Below are positions 30,808 to 38,560 of a DNA stretch of 44,000 bases, in pieces. Each line of letters opens with the position of its first letter. The stretch's first letter is position 1. The position numbers and the translations under genes were made by a program. The DNA is from Desulfobacterales bacterium (lineage in GTDB: Bacteria > Desulfobacterota > Desulfobacteria > Desulfobacterales > UBA2174_A): NCBI GenBank assembly GCA_025454075.1, contig JALOPD010000029.1:1-44000 (forward strand). Reading direction: 5' to 3'. The notes under the pieces were generated by a model, which saw only the letters and a program-made list of their open reading frames with translations, was not told the origin of the DNA and did not search any database.

Positions 30808-31141
30808 GGCCCTCGGCTGCATACCGGTCAAGAACCACCACGTGCGGGAGCAGCGCCTGGAGAGCGGGGAGCTGGTGATCCATTATCCGGTGACGGCGCG
30901 GCCCTGGATCGTGAAGGTCTCCACCTGGCTGGGCGCCGCCGCGACGCCGCCGCGCACCGGCAAGCTCCACCTCGATGGCCTGGGCTCAACGGTCTGGGCG
31001 ATGCTCGACGGACGGGCGTCGATTCGGGCGATCGCGGCGGCATTTGCCAGAGAGCACCGCCTGGAGACGCGCGAGGCGGAGGTCGCCGTCACGCAGTTTG
31101 TGCGGGAGCTGGGTCGGCGCGGCCTGGTCGGCTTGCGCTGA
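30767..31141 (+). CDS. PqqD-like protein (peptide-binding RRE-type domain)
   Basis: 124 residues from the ATG at 30767 (alternatives: ATG 30758, or TTG 30794, which has the better ribosome site AAAGGGA). The C-terminal two-thirds match the PqqD fold: KLHLDGLGSTVWAMLDGRAS, then IRAIAAAFAREHRLETREAE and VAVTQFVRELGRRGLVGL, i.e. a beta-strand pair and winged helix that clamps a peptide. PqqD and related RRE domains deliver precursor peptides to radical-SAM or other modifying enzymes. No precursor peptide or maturase is visible nearby, so this is an orphan PqqD-like protein, possibly linked to the adjacent unknown gene or to the exporter encoded convergently downstream. Confidence 0.75.
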   Translation: MTRPKGKPALTRAEALGCIPVKNHHVREQRLESGELVIHYPVTARPWIVKVSTWLGAAATPPRTGKLHLDGLGSTVWAMLDGRASIRAIAAAFAREHRLETREAEVAVTQFVRELGRRGLVGLR

Positions 31142-31174
31142 ACCGAGTCGGCCCGTGGCCGGGGAGCCGGAGGG

Positions 31175-31507
31175 TCACATGCCTTTCAGTGCATCGTCCA
31201 GGGTGGGAACGATGGTCAGGAACGAATCAAAGCCGGCAATTTCAAAGACCTCTTTCACGTAATCCTGCATGGCGCAGAGCCGGATCATGCCGTCTTCCCG
31301 TTTCAGGGCCTTGGTGGCCTTCAGGATGACGCGCAGGCCCGCACTGGAGATGTAGTCGAGCTCCTTGAAATCGATGATCACGTTTTTCGTTCCGTCGGAC
31401 ATCGCGTCGAAAATGCGCTTCTCAAACACGACGGACGTGTTGGAATCCAGGCGGCCCTGAAGTTTGAAGGTGCTGAGTGGCCCGCGTTTTTCCTCGATGA
31501 TCTCCAT
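31175..31507 (-). CDS. STAS-domain anti-sigma-factor antagonist (RsbV/SpoIIAA type)
   Basis: 110 residues forming one STAS domain: LSTFKLQGRLDSNTSVVFEK, then KNVIIDFKELDYISSAGLRV with the phosphorylatable serine pair at 54-55, and IRLCAMQDYVKEVFEIAGFD. In partner switching, the unphosphorylated form binds the anti-sigma kinase and frees the sigma factor, and kinase-mediated phosphorylation of the serine turns this off. The kinase is the next gene upstream (38 bp gap) and a SpoIIE-type phosphatase is 8 kb away. The ATG at 31507 follows GGAGGAGG. It is the last gene of a four-gene minus-strand operon that starts with the ABC exporter. Confidence 0.88.
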   Translation of the reverse strand: MEIIEEKRGPLSTFKLQGRLDSNTSVVFEKRIFDAMSDGTKNVIIDFKELDYISSAGLRVILKATKALKREDGMIRLCAMQDYVKEVFEIAGFDSFLTIVPTLDDALKGM

Positions 31508-31545
31508 GAAAGTCCTCCTCCTCCCGCCGCCGCCGACGGGCCGGC

Positions 31546-31974
31546 TCAGTTCTTTTCAATCGCTTTTTTGAGCGTCAACACGTTCTTGTTTCCGCAGCGG
31601 GAATAAACGACTTCGTCCATGAGGTTTTTAACCAAGTGAATGCCCAGCCCGCCCACCTTGCATTCTTCCAAGTTGCAGGGAGGTTCGGGCGGCAGGCGCT
31701 CCACCGGGTTGAAGGGGATGCCGTCGTCCTCCAGCACCACCGTCAGCAGGTCGTTTTCGGCGGAAAGACGGACACGGATGCTGTGCTCGGACTGATCGGC
31801 ATAGCCGTAAGAAATAATGTTGGTGAAAAGTTCATCCAGGGCGAGGTTGATTTCAAACAACAACCGCCGGGGGATCCCCAGCGCCCCCCCGACGCGTTCC
31901 AGCCGTTCGCACAGGGTCGAGAGCTCGCTCAGGTTGTTCTTGAGCTCGAACGACACGCAGGTCTGGGACGTCAT
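31546..31974 (-). CDS. Anti-sigma-factor serine kinase (RsbW/SpoIIAB-type HATPase)
   Basis: 142 residues of the GHKL ATPase fold. The N-box is in INLALDELFTNIISYGYADQ (Glu/Asn pair binding Mg-ATP), the G1 box in LEDDGIPFNPVE and the G2 box in GGLGIHLVKNLMDEV. Such kinases hold a sigma factor, or another client, in a complex until their STAS antagonist displaces it, and they phosphorylate that antagonist. No sigma factor is encoded in the window, so the client is unknown. The gene lies 37 bp after the cNMP-binding-like gene and just before the STAS gene. GAAGGTGCGAGG supplies the ribosome site. Confidence 0.88.
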   Translation of the reverse strand: MTSQTCVSFELKNNLSELSTLCERLERVGGALGIPRRLLFEINLALDELFTNIISYGYADQSEHSIRVRLSAENDLLTVVLEDDGIPFNPVERLPPEPPCNLEECKVGGLGIHLVKNLMDEVVYSRCGNKNVLTLKKAIEKN

Positions 31975-32011
31975 GAGCCTCGCACCTTCTTCGGGTCTTC
32001 TCGCTTGACGG

Positions 32012-32536
32012 TCACAGCAGGCTCACTCCCATCCGCGGCGTGCACCCGCCGCACTCACCGGGCATCTCTTCCAGGAAGTGTTCCTCCCAGCGGTTGATGG
32101 CGCTCACCACGGCCTTGAAGATCCGCGGCATCTGCCCCGTGAACTGCTGCAGGGTCTTGGAGAATTTCTCGCGGCTGAGCACGAGGCAGATCGTGTCCTC
32201 CAGCGCGCGCAGCGAGTAAAGGCGCCGCGTTTCACCGAGCAGGCTGAGCCCGCCGATGAACTCCCCCGGCCCGAGCACGCGCACCGGGAAACGCGTCGAA
32301 TCGACGGTTCGCTCAAGCTGGGCCTTGCCGGATATCAGGCAAAACGCATCGCCGTCGTCTTCGCCCTGGTTGAACAAGGCATCCCCGCTTTTGAATTTCG
32401 CGCGTGTGCAAAGATACGCGAAAACCTTGAGCGATTCAAGGGGAAGCCCCGAAAAAAAATAGGTCTGGCGCAGGATGTCCAGGTTCTCCTGATATTCGCT
32501 TGACGGGCCCAGGTTATTTTCGTCCAACGAGCTCAT
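32012..32536 (-). CDS. Cyclic-nucleotide-binding-domain-like protein
   Basis: 174 residues; the start at 32536 has AAGGAG six bases upstream and overlaps the ABC exporter stop by 23 bp, so an in-frame ATG at 32557 is unlikely. It is a single cNMP-binding barrel: FKSGDALFNQGEDDGDAFCL, ISGKAQLERTVDSTRFPVRV, FIGGLSLLGETRRLYSLRAL and a C-terminal helix. The phosphate-binding cassette should read roughly FGEL..RxA; here the Glu is Gly (FIGGLSLL), so cAMP/cGMP binding is doubtful and it may be a protein-protein adaptor. The tail ends in a CGGC-containing segment. Encoded next to the exporter, it is a plausible sensor or coupling subunit. Confidence 0.8.
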   Translation of the reverse strand: MSSLDENNLGPSSEYQENLDILRQTYFFSGLPLESLKVFAYLCTRAKFKSGDALFNQGEDDGDAFCLISGKAQLERTVDSTRFPVRVLGPGEFIGGLSLLGETRRLYSLRALEDTICLVLSREKFSKTLQQFTGQMPRIFKAVVSAINRWEEHFLEEMPGECGGCTPRMGVSLL

Positions 32537-35024
32537 ACAAGGCTCCTTTCCGGGCAATCAGCTCATCGTAGCCGCCCATTTCAATGATTTTCCCGGCCCG
32601 CATGACCGCCACCCGGTCGAAATTGCGGATGGTGTCCAAGCGGTGCGCCACCGCGACCAGCGTGCTCTTGCGCTTCCAGCGGGTTTCGAGCAGGTTCTGG
32701 ATGCGCGCCTGGGACTTGTTGTCCAAGGCCGAGGTGGCCTCGTCCATGATCAGCAGCCGCGGCGCCTTCAGGAACACACGGGCGATGGCGAGTTTCTGGC
32801 GCTGGCCGCCCGAGAGCTTGTCGCCCGTGCTGCCGACGTTGTAGTGCATGCCGATTTCGACGATCGTTTCCAGAAGATCCCTTTCGATCAGAAGCTGAAT
32901 GATGCTCTGCGTGATGAGCTCCTGGGCCTGGGAGCCGGCGGTCTTGGTTTTTCCGAAAAAGATGTTGTTCAAGATGGTCTGCGAGTAAATGTACTCGCGG
33001 TTGCTGTAGAAGGTGAAGGCCTCCGGCAGGTCCCGGGAGATGCCGGCGCGGAACCGGGCGCGCTTTTCGAGCAGCAGCTGTTGGAGGTCCGCGCCCATCC
33101 CCACCATCTTGTGAATCCCGGGAGTGAACCGCAGGGCCAGGTCGAGCAGCCGGAGGTAATCGTCGGGGGGCAGTTCCTGGGTCTTGCGGCGACGCAGCTG
33201 CTCCAGCACCAGCCGGTAGGCCGGGAGCTCCTCGGCCGACATCGGGCTCTGCTCGAAAAAGACGTTGTCCGGCGGCAGGTTGCCCAAAATGTCGACGGTC
33301 TGGCGCGCGAGCTTGACACCGATGTTGATGAGCAGGCGCAGCAGGTCCTCATCGCCCAGAAACTTCATGAAATAGTCGTTGCGGGCCAGGTTGCGGTGAG
33401 CGAACTCGGGGCGGTCGGCGGTCCCGAAAGTGAGGTTCTCGGAGACGCTCGAGTAGGACAGGTAGACGTTTTCATCGAAGAACTCCACGTAGTCCGAGAG
33501 CCGTTCGCCGTATTTTTCCTGGAACTTGCGCCGCACCCGGATGATCGCCTTGACCAGCTCCGGATGGCGGCCGGGGGCGAGCAGCGTGTTCAGGCCGAAC
33601 CGCAGCACGTCCTCAAAAATGCCGGTCTGGTGCAGCACGGCGATGATGTCGTCCAGGCTCGGCAGGCCGCTGCCGGTCCGGCTGTTTTCATCGGCCACCG
33701 CTCGGCACGCGTAAAGGAGGTTTTCGGCGATGGACCCCTCGAAGATGAAGGGGCTCTGGGACACGATGCCGACGTTGGCGGCCATGTCTTGTTTCGTCAG
33801 CCGGGACACCTCCTGGCTGCCGATCAGCAAATGGCCGTCGCTGTACTTGTAGAGCTGGCCGATGCAAAGCGCCAGCGTGCTTTTGCCGCTGCCGGAAAAC
33901 CCCACCAGCGCGAGATGCTCGCCGGCATTGAGGGACAGGTTGATGTCTTCCAGGAGCCGGATGCCGCTGTCGGTCACGAAGCTGAGGTTCTTCACCTCCA
34001 GGCTGGGTTCGAGTTCGAGCGGGCCGCGGCCTTCGGCCGCCAGTGGGCCGTCCGGCTCGACGTCGAAGAATTCGATGGTGCGCTCGTAGGTGATCTTCCC
34101 GTCCTGGAAGACCTGGTAGAACTCGATCAGCTCCTTCCACGGGTCGTAGAGCTTCTCCTGGGCGGACAGGAAGGCCACCAGCGAGCCTAGCTCCAGCTGG
34201 CCCTTGATGGTCAGATAGCCGCCGAGGATGAACACGATGAAGGGGCCGAGGCTGGTGAAGAAGTTGTTGGTGGACTTCACGGCGAAGCGGTACAGGCTCC
34301 AGACGACCCGGACCTTGCGCAGCTGTTCCACGAGCCGGTTGAACTTCTGCATCTCGAGGCGATAGGCGCCGTTGCCGTGAATTTCGTGGATCCCGCTGAT
34401 GGACTCGGCGATCCGCCCGGAAAAGGTGCGCGACAGGTCGACGCGCTGCTTGTTGGCCTTGTTGGCGCGCCGCTGCAGCAGCGGCAGCAGGATCATGGCG
34501 GCCGGGTAGGCGCTGAGGGAAACGACCGCCAGCAGGGGGTTCAGCCAGAGGAGGTAAACGGCGAAGGCGAGCAGGGTCAGGACATTCGACACCGGCGTCG
34601 ACATGGCCGAGCCCACGAAGTTGGACGGCACCGCCAGCTCGTTGACGATGGCGTTGACCACGGTCCCGGGCTGCGTGTTGCGGAAGAAGCTCAGGGGGAG
34701 GGCGATGATGTGCTCAAAGAGCGCCGTCCGCATCCGGGCCAGCGCCTGCTGGGCGATGTGGGTTTCCAGGACGCTGATCAGGTACTTGCAAACGCTGGAG
34801 AGCAGCACGGCGGCCAGGTAGTAGCCGCAGTACATGAGCAGCAGGTCCACCTTGCGCAGGCTGATGGCCTGGTTGACGATGCGCTTCTGCATCTCCAGAG
34901 GCAGCACGCGCGTGAACACGAAGACGCCGATGATGGCGAGCAGCACGACCTGCCATTTGAGGTTGCCGTCGAACACCCATGAAAACAGCGACCGCTTGAC
35001 GATCGGCGGTTTGGCTTTGGCCAT
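32514..35024 (-). CDS. ABC exporter with a large insertion in its nucleotide-binding domain
   Basis: 836 residues. An ABC type-I exporter membrane domain with six helices (about 20-310, ALARMRTALFEHIIALPLSF being the family coupling segment) is fused to an ATPase: Walker A GFSGSGKST at 375-383, Q-loop at 420-430, signature KLSGGQRQKLAIARV at 736-750, Walker B LLIMDEATSALD at 757-768, H-loop His794. About 225 extra residues (about 440-670) separate the Q-loop and signature, where normal exporters have about 85 between these motifs. They contain two further copies of the Q-loop-like word SxSENLxFG / SQTILNNIFFG. ATG at 35024 has AAGGAG seven bases upstream. First gene of the operon with a cNMP-like protein and partner-switching regulators. 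Substrate unknown. Confidence 0.88.
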   Translation of the reverse strand: MAKAKPPIVKRSLFSWVFDGNLKWQVVLLAIIGVFVFTRVLPLEMQKRIVNQAISLRKVDLLLMYCGYYLAAVLLSSVCKYLISVLETHIAQQALARMRTALFEHIIALPLSFFRNTQPGTVVNAIVNELAVPSNFVGSAMSTPVSNVLTLLAFAVYLLWLNPLLAVVSLSAYPAAMILLPLLQRRANKANKQRVDLSRTFSGRIAESISGIHEIHGNGAYRLEMQKFNRLVEQLRKVRVVWSLYRFAVKSTNNFFTSLGPFIVFILGGYLTIKGQLELGSLVAFLSAQEKLYDPWKELIEFYQVFQDGKITYERTIEFFDVEPDGPLAAEGRGPLELEPSLEVKNLSFVTDSGIRLLEDINLSLNAGEHLALVGFSGSGKSTLALCIGQLYKYSDGHLLIGSQEVSRLTKQDMAANVGIVSQSPFIFEGSIAENLLYACRAVADENSRTGSGLPSLDDIIAVLHQTGIFEDVLRFGLNTLLAPGRHPELVKAIIRVRRKFQEKYGERLSDYVEFFDENVYLSYSSVSENLTFGTADRPEFAHRNLARNDYFMKFLGDEDLLRLLINIGVKLARQTVDILGNLPPDNVFFEQSPMSAEELPAYRLVLEQLRRRKTQELPPDDYLRLLDLALRFTPGIHKMVGMGADLQQLLLEKRARFRAGISRDLPEAFTFYSNREYIYSQTILNNIFFGKTKTAGSQAQELITQSIIQLLIERDLLETIVEIGMHYNVGSTGDKLSGGQRQKLAIARVFLKAPRLLIMDEATSALDNKSQARIQNLLETRWKRKSTLVAVAHRLDTIRNFDRVAVMRAGKIIEMGGYDELIARKGALYELVGRK

Positions 35025-35164
35025 GCGATGCTCCTTGAACCACCTCCCGCCGGCAGGGAGATTTGAGGTCTAATCTGATTTCTTACTATCAAACCTCCGG
35101 CGTTGACAAGAAATTATTGTTCCCCGAAGGGGCGCAGGCCCGGACCCCTTCCGCGAGTTCCATC

Positions 35165-35193
35165 TTGACTCGACGCCGCAGACATTCTATTAA
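35165..35193 (+). promoter_or_regulatory. Promoter candidate for the amino-acid ABC operon
   Basis: TTGACT at 35165-35170, a 17-bp spacer, TATTAA at 35188-35193, giving a leader of about 110 bases. The 286-bp divergent gap also holds a TTGACA at 35103-35108 without a good -10, and a short hairpin in the exporter's 5' leader (35044-35060). I see no further structured element. Confidence 0.5.
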
Positions 35194-35310
35194 ATGCACT
35201 CCAAGCGATCCCAACCGTTTCAACGTCGTCTCAAATCCAGCGCAAGTGCCTTGAGCTGTTTCACGGAAGAAGCATCATCTTGAACAACCATAACAGGAAG
35301 GAAGGTGCGT

Positions 35311-36216
35311 ATGATGAAACGTCGCTTGTGTGGGTTCTTCATCCTGGGGGTCTGTCTGCTGGCCATGGCCGCCGCGCCGGCACTGGCCGGGGAAACCATG
35401 GACAAGATCGAAAAAACCGGGAAAATCAAGGTCGGTTTCCGCGAGGACTCCATCCCCTTCGCCTTCATCGACCCCAAGGTGGGCAAGCAGGTGGGCTTCT
35501 CGGTGGATATGACGACCATCCTGGCGGAGAACCTCTCCAAGTACTTCGGCAAGAAGATCGAGGTCGAGCCCGTCACCATCACCACCAAGACGCGCATCCC
35601 GATGATTCTCAACGGGACGACGGATGTGGAGATGGGGTCCACCACCTACACCCAGGAACGCGAGGACGTGGTCGATTTCAGCCTGACCTTTTTCTTTTCG
35701 GAGACCAGCTTCCTGGTGGCCAAGGACAGCCCCATCAAGACCAAGAAAGATCTCAACGGGATGCGTCTGGGCGGCGCCCGCGGCACCACGAACCTGAAGG
35801 CCATTGAGGACCAGGCGGCTGCCGGCGAGTACAAACCCAAGGAGATCGTCACCGCCGAAGGCCACGCCCAGGGGTTCCTGGCCCTGAAAACCGGCAAGAT
35901 CGACGCCTATGCCACGGACCGCAGCCTGCTGGAAGGCCTGCGCATGAAGGACGAGAACCCGGGCGCCTGGAGAACCGTCGACTTTGCCATCGCCTACGAA
36001 CCCTACGGGTACCTGATGCGCGAAAACGACTCCGATTTCAGGGACTTCGTCAATAACACGATCCTGTGGACCATCAAGACCGGAAAATTCTACGAGCTCT
36101 ACGACAAATGGATGGGCCCCAAGGGGCTGGTGCCGATTCCCATGTCCCAGGCTTATAAGGATTACCTCCAGCTGATCGTCTACCCGATGGACGAGGGGTG
36201 GCTCAAGAAGAAGTAA
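35311..36216 (+). CDS. Periplasmic amino-acid-binding protein (glutamate/aspartate type)
   Basis: 301 residues with a strong signal peptide (MMKRRLCGFFILGVCLLAMA ... ALA-GE). The mature part is a type-II solute-binding fold of the SBP_bac_3 family: KIKVGFREDSIPFAFID, GFSVDMTTILAENLSKYFG, TRIPMILNGTTDVEMGSTTY, and GHAQGFLALKTGKIDAYATD. The NGTTDVEMGSTT stretch resembles the GltI-type glutamate/aspartate binders more than the glutamine or histidine types. It delivers the amino acid to the two permeases encoded just downstream. ATG at 35311 or 35314 follows GGAAGGAAGG. It opens a four-gene uptake operon, probably expressed from the promoter at 35165-35193. Confidence 0.87.
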   Translation: MMKRRLCGFFILGVCLLAMAAAPALAGETMDKIEKTGKIKVGFREDSIPFAFIDPKVGKQVGFSVDMTTILAENLSKYFGKKIEVEPVTITTKTRIPMILNGTTDVEMGSTTYTQEREDVVDFSLTFFFSETSFLVAKDSPIKTKKDLNGMRLGGARGTTNLKAIEDQAAAGEYKPKEIVTAEGHAQGFLALKTGKIDAYATDRSLLEGLRMKDENPGAWRTVDFAIAYEPYGYLMRENDSDFRDFVNNTILWTIKTGKFYELYDKWMGPKGLVPIPMSQAYKDYLQLIVYPMDEGWLKKK

Positions 36217-36318
36217 AAGAGAAGGGTTCGAGGGCCCGAGGGTTCAAGGGTTCGAGGGGGGACGGCATCCCCGCGTCCCTTGACCCCTTGATCCCCTGGA
36301 CCCTTGGACCCTACTCCC
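36217..36318. repeat. Mirrored G-rich/C-rich intergenic repeat
   Basis: The left half repeats GGGTTCGAGG/GGGTTCAAGG-like words and the right half is its C-rich complement (CCCTTGACCCC, CCTTGATCCC, CCCTTGGACCC), so the RNA can form a long imperfect hairpin. It begins right after the binding-protein stop and leaves no normal ribosome site for the permease at 36319. A sister element is at 38422-38520. Confidence 0.8.
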
Positions 36319-37032
36319 ATGCTTGCCTACAAATTCGACTGGGGCGTTCTGTGGCGCCAACCCTACGGGGAGTGGCTCCTCCAGGGCCTGTGGCTGACGA
36401 TCCAGCTGGGGGCCCTGGCGTGGGTCATCGCTCTTTCTCTGGGCATCCTCTTCGGGACCATGCGCTCCGTGCGGTTCTGGCCCCTGCGCATTTTAGGGAG
36501 CCTCTACGTGGAGGTCTTCCGCAACGTCCCTTTTCTCGTCCAGCTTTTTTTCTGGTTTTACGCCGGCCCCATGCTTTTCGGCAAGACCCTCCAGTTCCAG
36601 ATCAACCAGATTTCCGGGCTCAACTATTACATCGCCATCGTCGGGCTTGGGCTCTACACCGCCTCGCGCGTGGCCGAGCACGTGCGGGCCGGTTTCGCCT
36701 CCATCGGCCACGGCCAATACGACGCGGTGCTGTCGACGGGGATGACCCCCCTGCAGATGTACTGGTACGTGATGATCCCGCACGCCCTGCGGCTCATCCT
36801 CCCGCCGCTGACCACCGAGTTTCTGACCATCTTCAAGAATTCCGCCGTCGCCATGACCATCGGAGTGGCCGAGACCACCTTCATGAGCTACAAGATCGAT
36901 GAGCAGACCTTCCACGGCCTGGAGGCCACCACCGGCGCCATGGCCATTTACCTGGTGCTGGGCATGACGGTGGTCAAGTTGATGGATTTCATTGAAGCCC
37001 GGTTCCGGATTCCCGGGCTGGTGACCCGATAG
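36319..37032 (+). CDS. Amino-acid ABC transporter permease (GltJ-like)
   Basis: 237 residues, with about five membrane helices. The family coupling segment ASRVAEHVRAGFASIGHGQY leads to LSTGMTPLQMYWYVMIPHAL, the EAA-loop pattern, and the ligand-side FLTIFKNSAVAMTIGVAETT. Together with its neighbour it forms the heterodimeric membrane channel for the glutamate/aspartate-type importer. The ATG at 36319 has no recognisable Shine-Dalgarno because the preceding 100 bp are a G/C-mirrored repeat, so translation may depend on coupling or on RNA structure. The next gene starts 2 bp after this stop. Confidence 0.87.
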   Translation: MLAYKFDWGVLWRQPYGEWLLQGLWLTIQLGALAWVIALSLGILFGTMRSVRFWPLRILGSLYVEVFRNVPFLVQLFFWFYAGPMLFGKTLQFQINQISGLNYYIAIVGLGLYTASRVAEHVRAGFASIGHGQYDAVLSTGMTPLQMYWYVMIPHALRLILPPLTTEFLTIFKNSAVAMTIGVAETTFMSYKIDEQTFHGLEATTGAMAIYLVLGMTVVKLMDFIEARFRIPGLVTR

Positions 37033-37034
37033 CC

Positions 37035-37691
37035 ATGTTCGACGCCATCCTGAACAACCTGCCCTACCTGCTCGGCGGGTTTCTCACCAACCTGCAGCTG
37101 GCGGCCTTTGCGCTGGCGGGGGGACTTTTCCTGGGGATCCTGGTGGGGCTCGGACGGATTTCAAAGAGGCCCTGGATTTACCACCCGGTCACCCTGTACG
37201 TGAATTTCCTGCGCAACATCCCCCTGATCCTGGTCATCTTCTGGTTCTACTTCGTGATGCCCATTCTCGTCGGCCGGACCATGGACCCATTTGTGTCGGC
37301 CGCGGTGTCGTTCATCGTGTTCGAGGCGACGTACTTCGGGGAAATCCTGCGCGCCGGCTTTCAGTCCATCAGCAAGGACCTGGTGAGCGCGGCCTACTCC
37401 ACGGGGCTCACCTACCGCCAGACGGCGGCCTACATCCTCGTGCCGATCGCCTTTCGGCGCATGCTGCCCAGCCTGATCACCCAGAGCATCATCACCTTCC
37501 AGGACACGAGCCTGGCCTACGTCATCGGGCTTCAGGAAATGGTCCGCCGCACCACCATCGTGGACAGTCTGGAGGTGCGTTCCGTCCAGCTTTACAGTTT
37601 CGTGGCCGTCCTGTTCTTCATCATCTGCTTCGTCGGCTCGCGCATCAGCCTGCACTACGAGGAGAAGAGCCGCAAAGCCAAGGTCTTGTGA
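37035..37691 (+). CDS. Amino-acid ABC transporter permease (GltK-like)
   Basis: 218 residues, five membrane helices: [20 protein letters not shown], then [20 protein letters not shown], the coupling segment [20 protein letters not shown] and [20 protein letters not shown], and [20 protein letters not shown] before the last helix. It is the second membrane subunit of the importer, homologous to the first. The start is 2 bp after the previous stop and 4 bp separate its end from the ATPase gene, a tightly coupled operon. Confidence 0.88.
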   Translation: MFDAILNNLPYLLGGFLTNLQLAAFALAGGLFLGILVGLGRISKRPWIYHPVTLYVNFLRNIPLILVIFWFYFVMPILVGRTMDPFVSAAVSFIVFEATYFGEILRAGFQSISKDLVSAAYSTGLTYRQTAAYILVPIAFRRMLPSLITQSIITFQDTSLAYVIGLQEMVRRTTIVDSLEVRSVQLYSFVAVLFFIICFVGSRISLHYEEKSRKAKVL

Positions 37692-37695
37692 AGCC

Positions 37696-38421
37696 ATGAT
37701 CGAAATCAAAAACGTCAGCAAGTGGTTCGGCGACTTCCAGGTCCTGGCCGACGTCGACGAAGTGGTCGAGCGCGGCCAGAAGATCGTCATCTGCGGGCCG
37801 AGCGGCTCCGGCAAGAGTACGCTCCTGCGCTGCATCAACGGGCTGGAGCCCTACCAGAAGGGGGAGATCGTCGTCGACGGGGTCTCGCTCAGCGACCCCA
37901 AGACCAACCTCTACCGGCTGCGGGAGAAGCTCGGCATGGTTTTCCAGCGTTTCGAGCTCTACCCGCACATGACGGTCCTGCGCAACATCACGCTCGCGCC
38001 CATCAAGGTGCGGAAGAAATCCCGGCAGGAGGCCGAGAAGAAGGCCATGGAGCTGCTGGAGCGCGTGGGCATCCCGGACAAGGCCGGCGCGTTTCCTGCC
38101 AATCTCTCGGGCGGCCAGCAGCAGCGGGTGGCGATCGCCCGTGCGCTCGCCATGGAACCGGCCTGCATGATGTTCGATGAGCCCACCTCGGCCCTGGACC
38201 CGGAGATGATCCAGGAGGTGCTCGAGGTCATGATCGGCCTGGCCAAAGAGGGCATGACCATGCTCGTGGTGACCCACGAGATGGGCTTCGCCCGGGAGGT
38301 GGCCGACGAGATCATCTTCATGGATGCGGGCCGCATCGTCGAGCGCGGCCGGGGCGACGACTTCTTCAAGAACCCGAAAAGCCAGCGGACGAAGGACTTC
38401 TTGGGGCAGATACTCAAATGA
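37696..38421 (+). CDS. Amino-acid ABC transporter ATPase (GltL/GlnQ-like)
   Basis: 241 residues with Walker [11 protein letters not shown]-loop [20 protein letters not shown], signature [18 protein letters not shown], Walker [17 protein letters not shown] and H-loop [16 protein letters not shown]. The C-terminal [20 protein letters not shown] is the family's usual end. It hydrolyses ATP to drive uptake through the two permeases encoded before it. The Q-loop has QRFEL where most relatives read Q-x-F-N/L, still within the family's range. A mirrored G/C repeat follows its stop. Confidence 0.9.
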   Translation: MIEIKNVSKWFGDFQVLADVDEVVERGQKIVICGPSGSGKSTLLRCINGLEPYQKGEIVVDGVSLSDPKTNLYRLREKLGMVFQRFELYPHMTVLRNITLAPIKVRKKSRQEAEKKAMELLERVGIPDKAGAFPANLSGGQQQRVAIARALAMEPACMMFDEPTSALDPEMIQEVLEVMIGLAKEGMTMLVVTHEMGFAREVADEIIFMDAGRIVERGRGDDFFKNPKSQRTKDFLGQILK

Positions 38422-38520
38422 AAGGGGTCGAGGGGTCCAGGGTACAAGGGGTCAAGGAGAACCAAAAGAAAAGGCCTTTTTTCCCTCGAACCCTTCAATC
38501 CTTGAACCCTATCCGTTCCC
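38422..38520. repeat. Second mirrored G-rich/C-rich intergenic repeat
   Basis: After the ATPase stop, words like GGGGTCGAGG, GGGTACAAGG and GGGGTCAAGG are followed, across an A/T-rich centre (AAAAGAAAAGGCCTTTTTT), by their complements CCCTCGAACCC, CCTTGAACCC. Same family as 36217-36318 but not identical. The AAGGCCTTTTTT centre could act as an intrinsic terminator. Confidence 0.8.
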
Positions 38521-38560
38521 GCTTGCACCCCCCCGTTCCCATGGTCTAAGTAGGGCTTCT

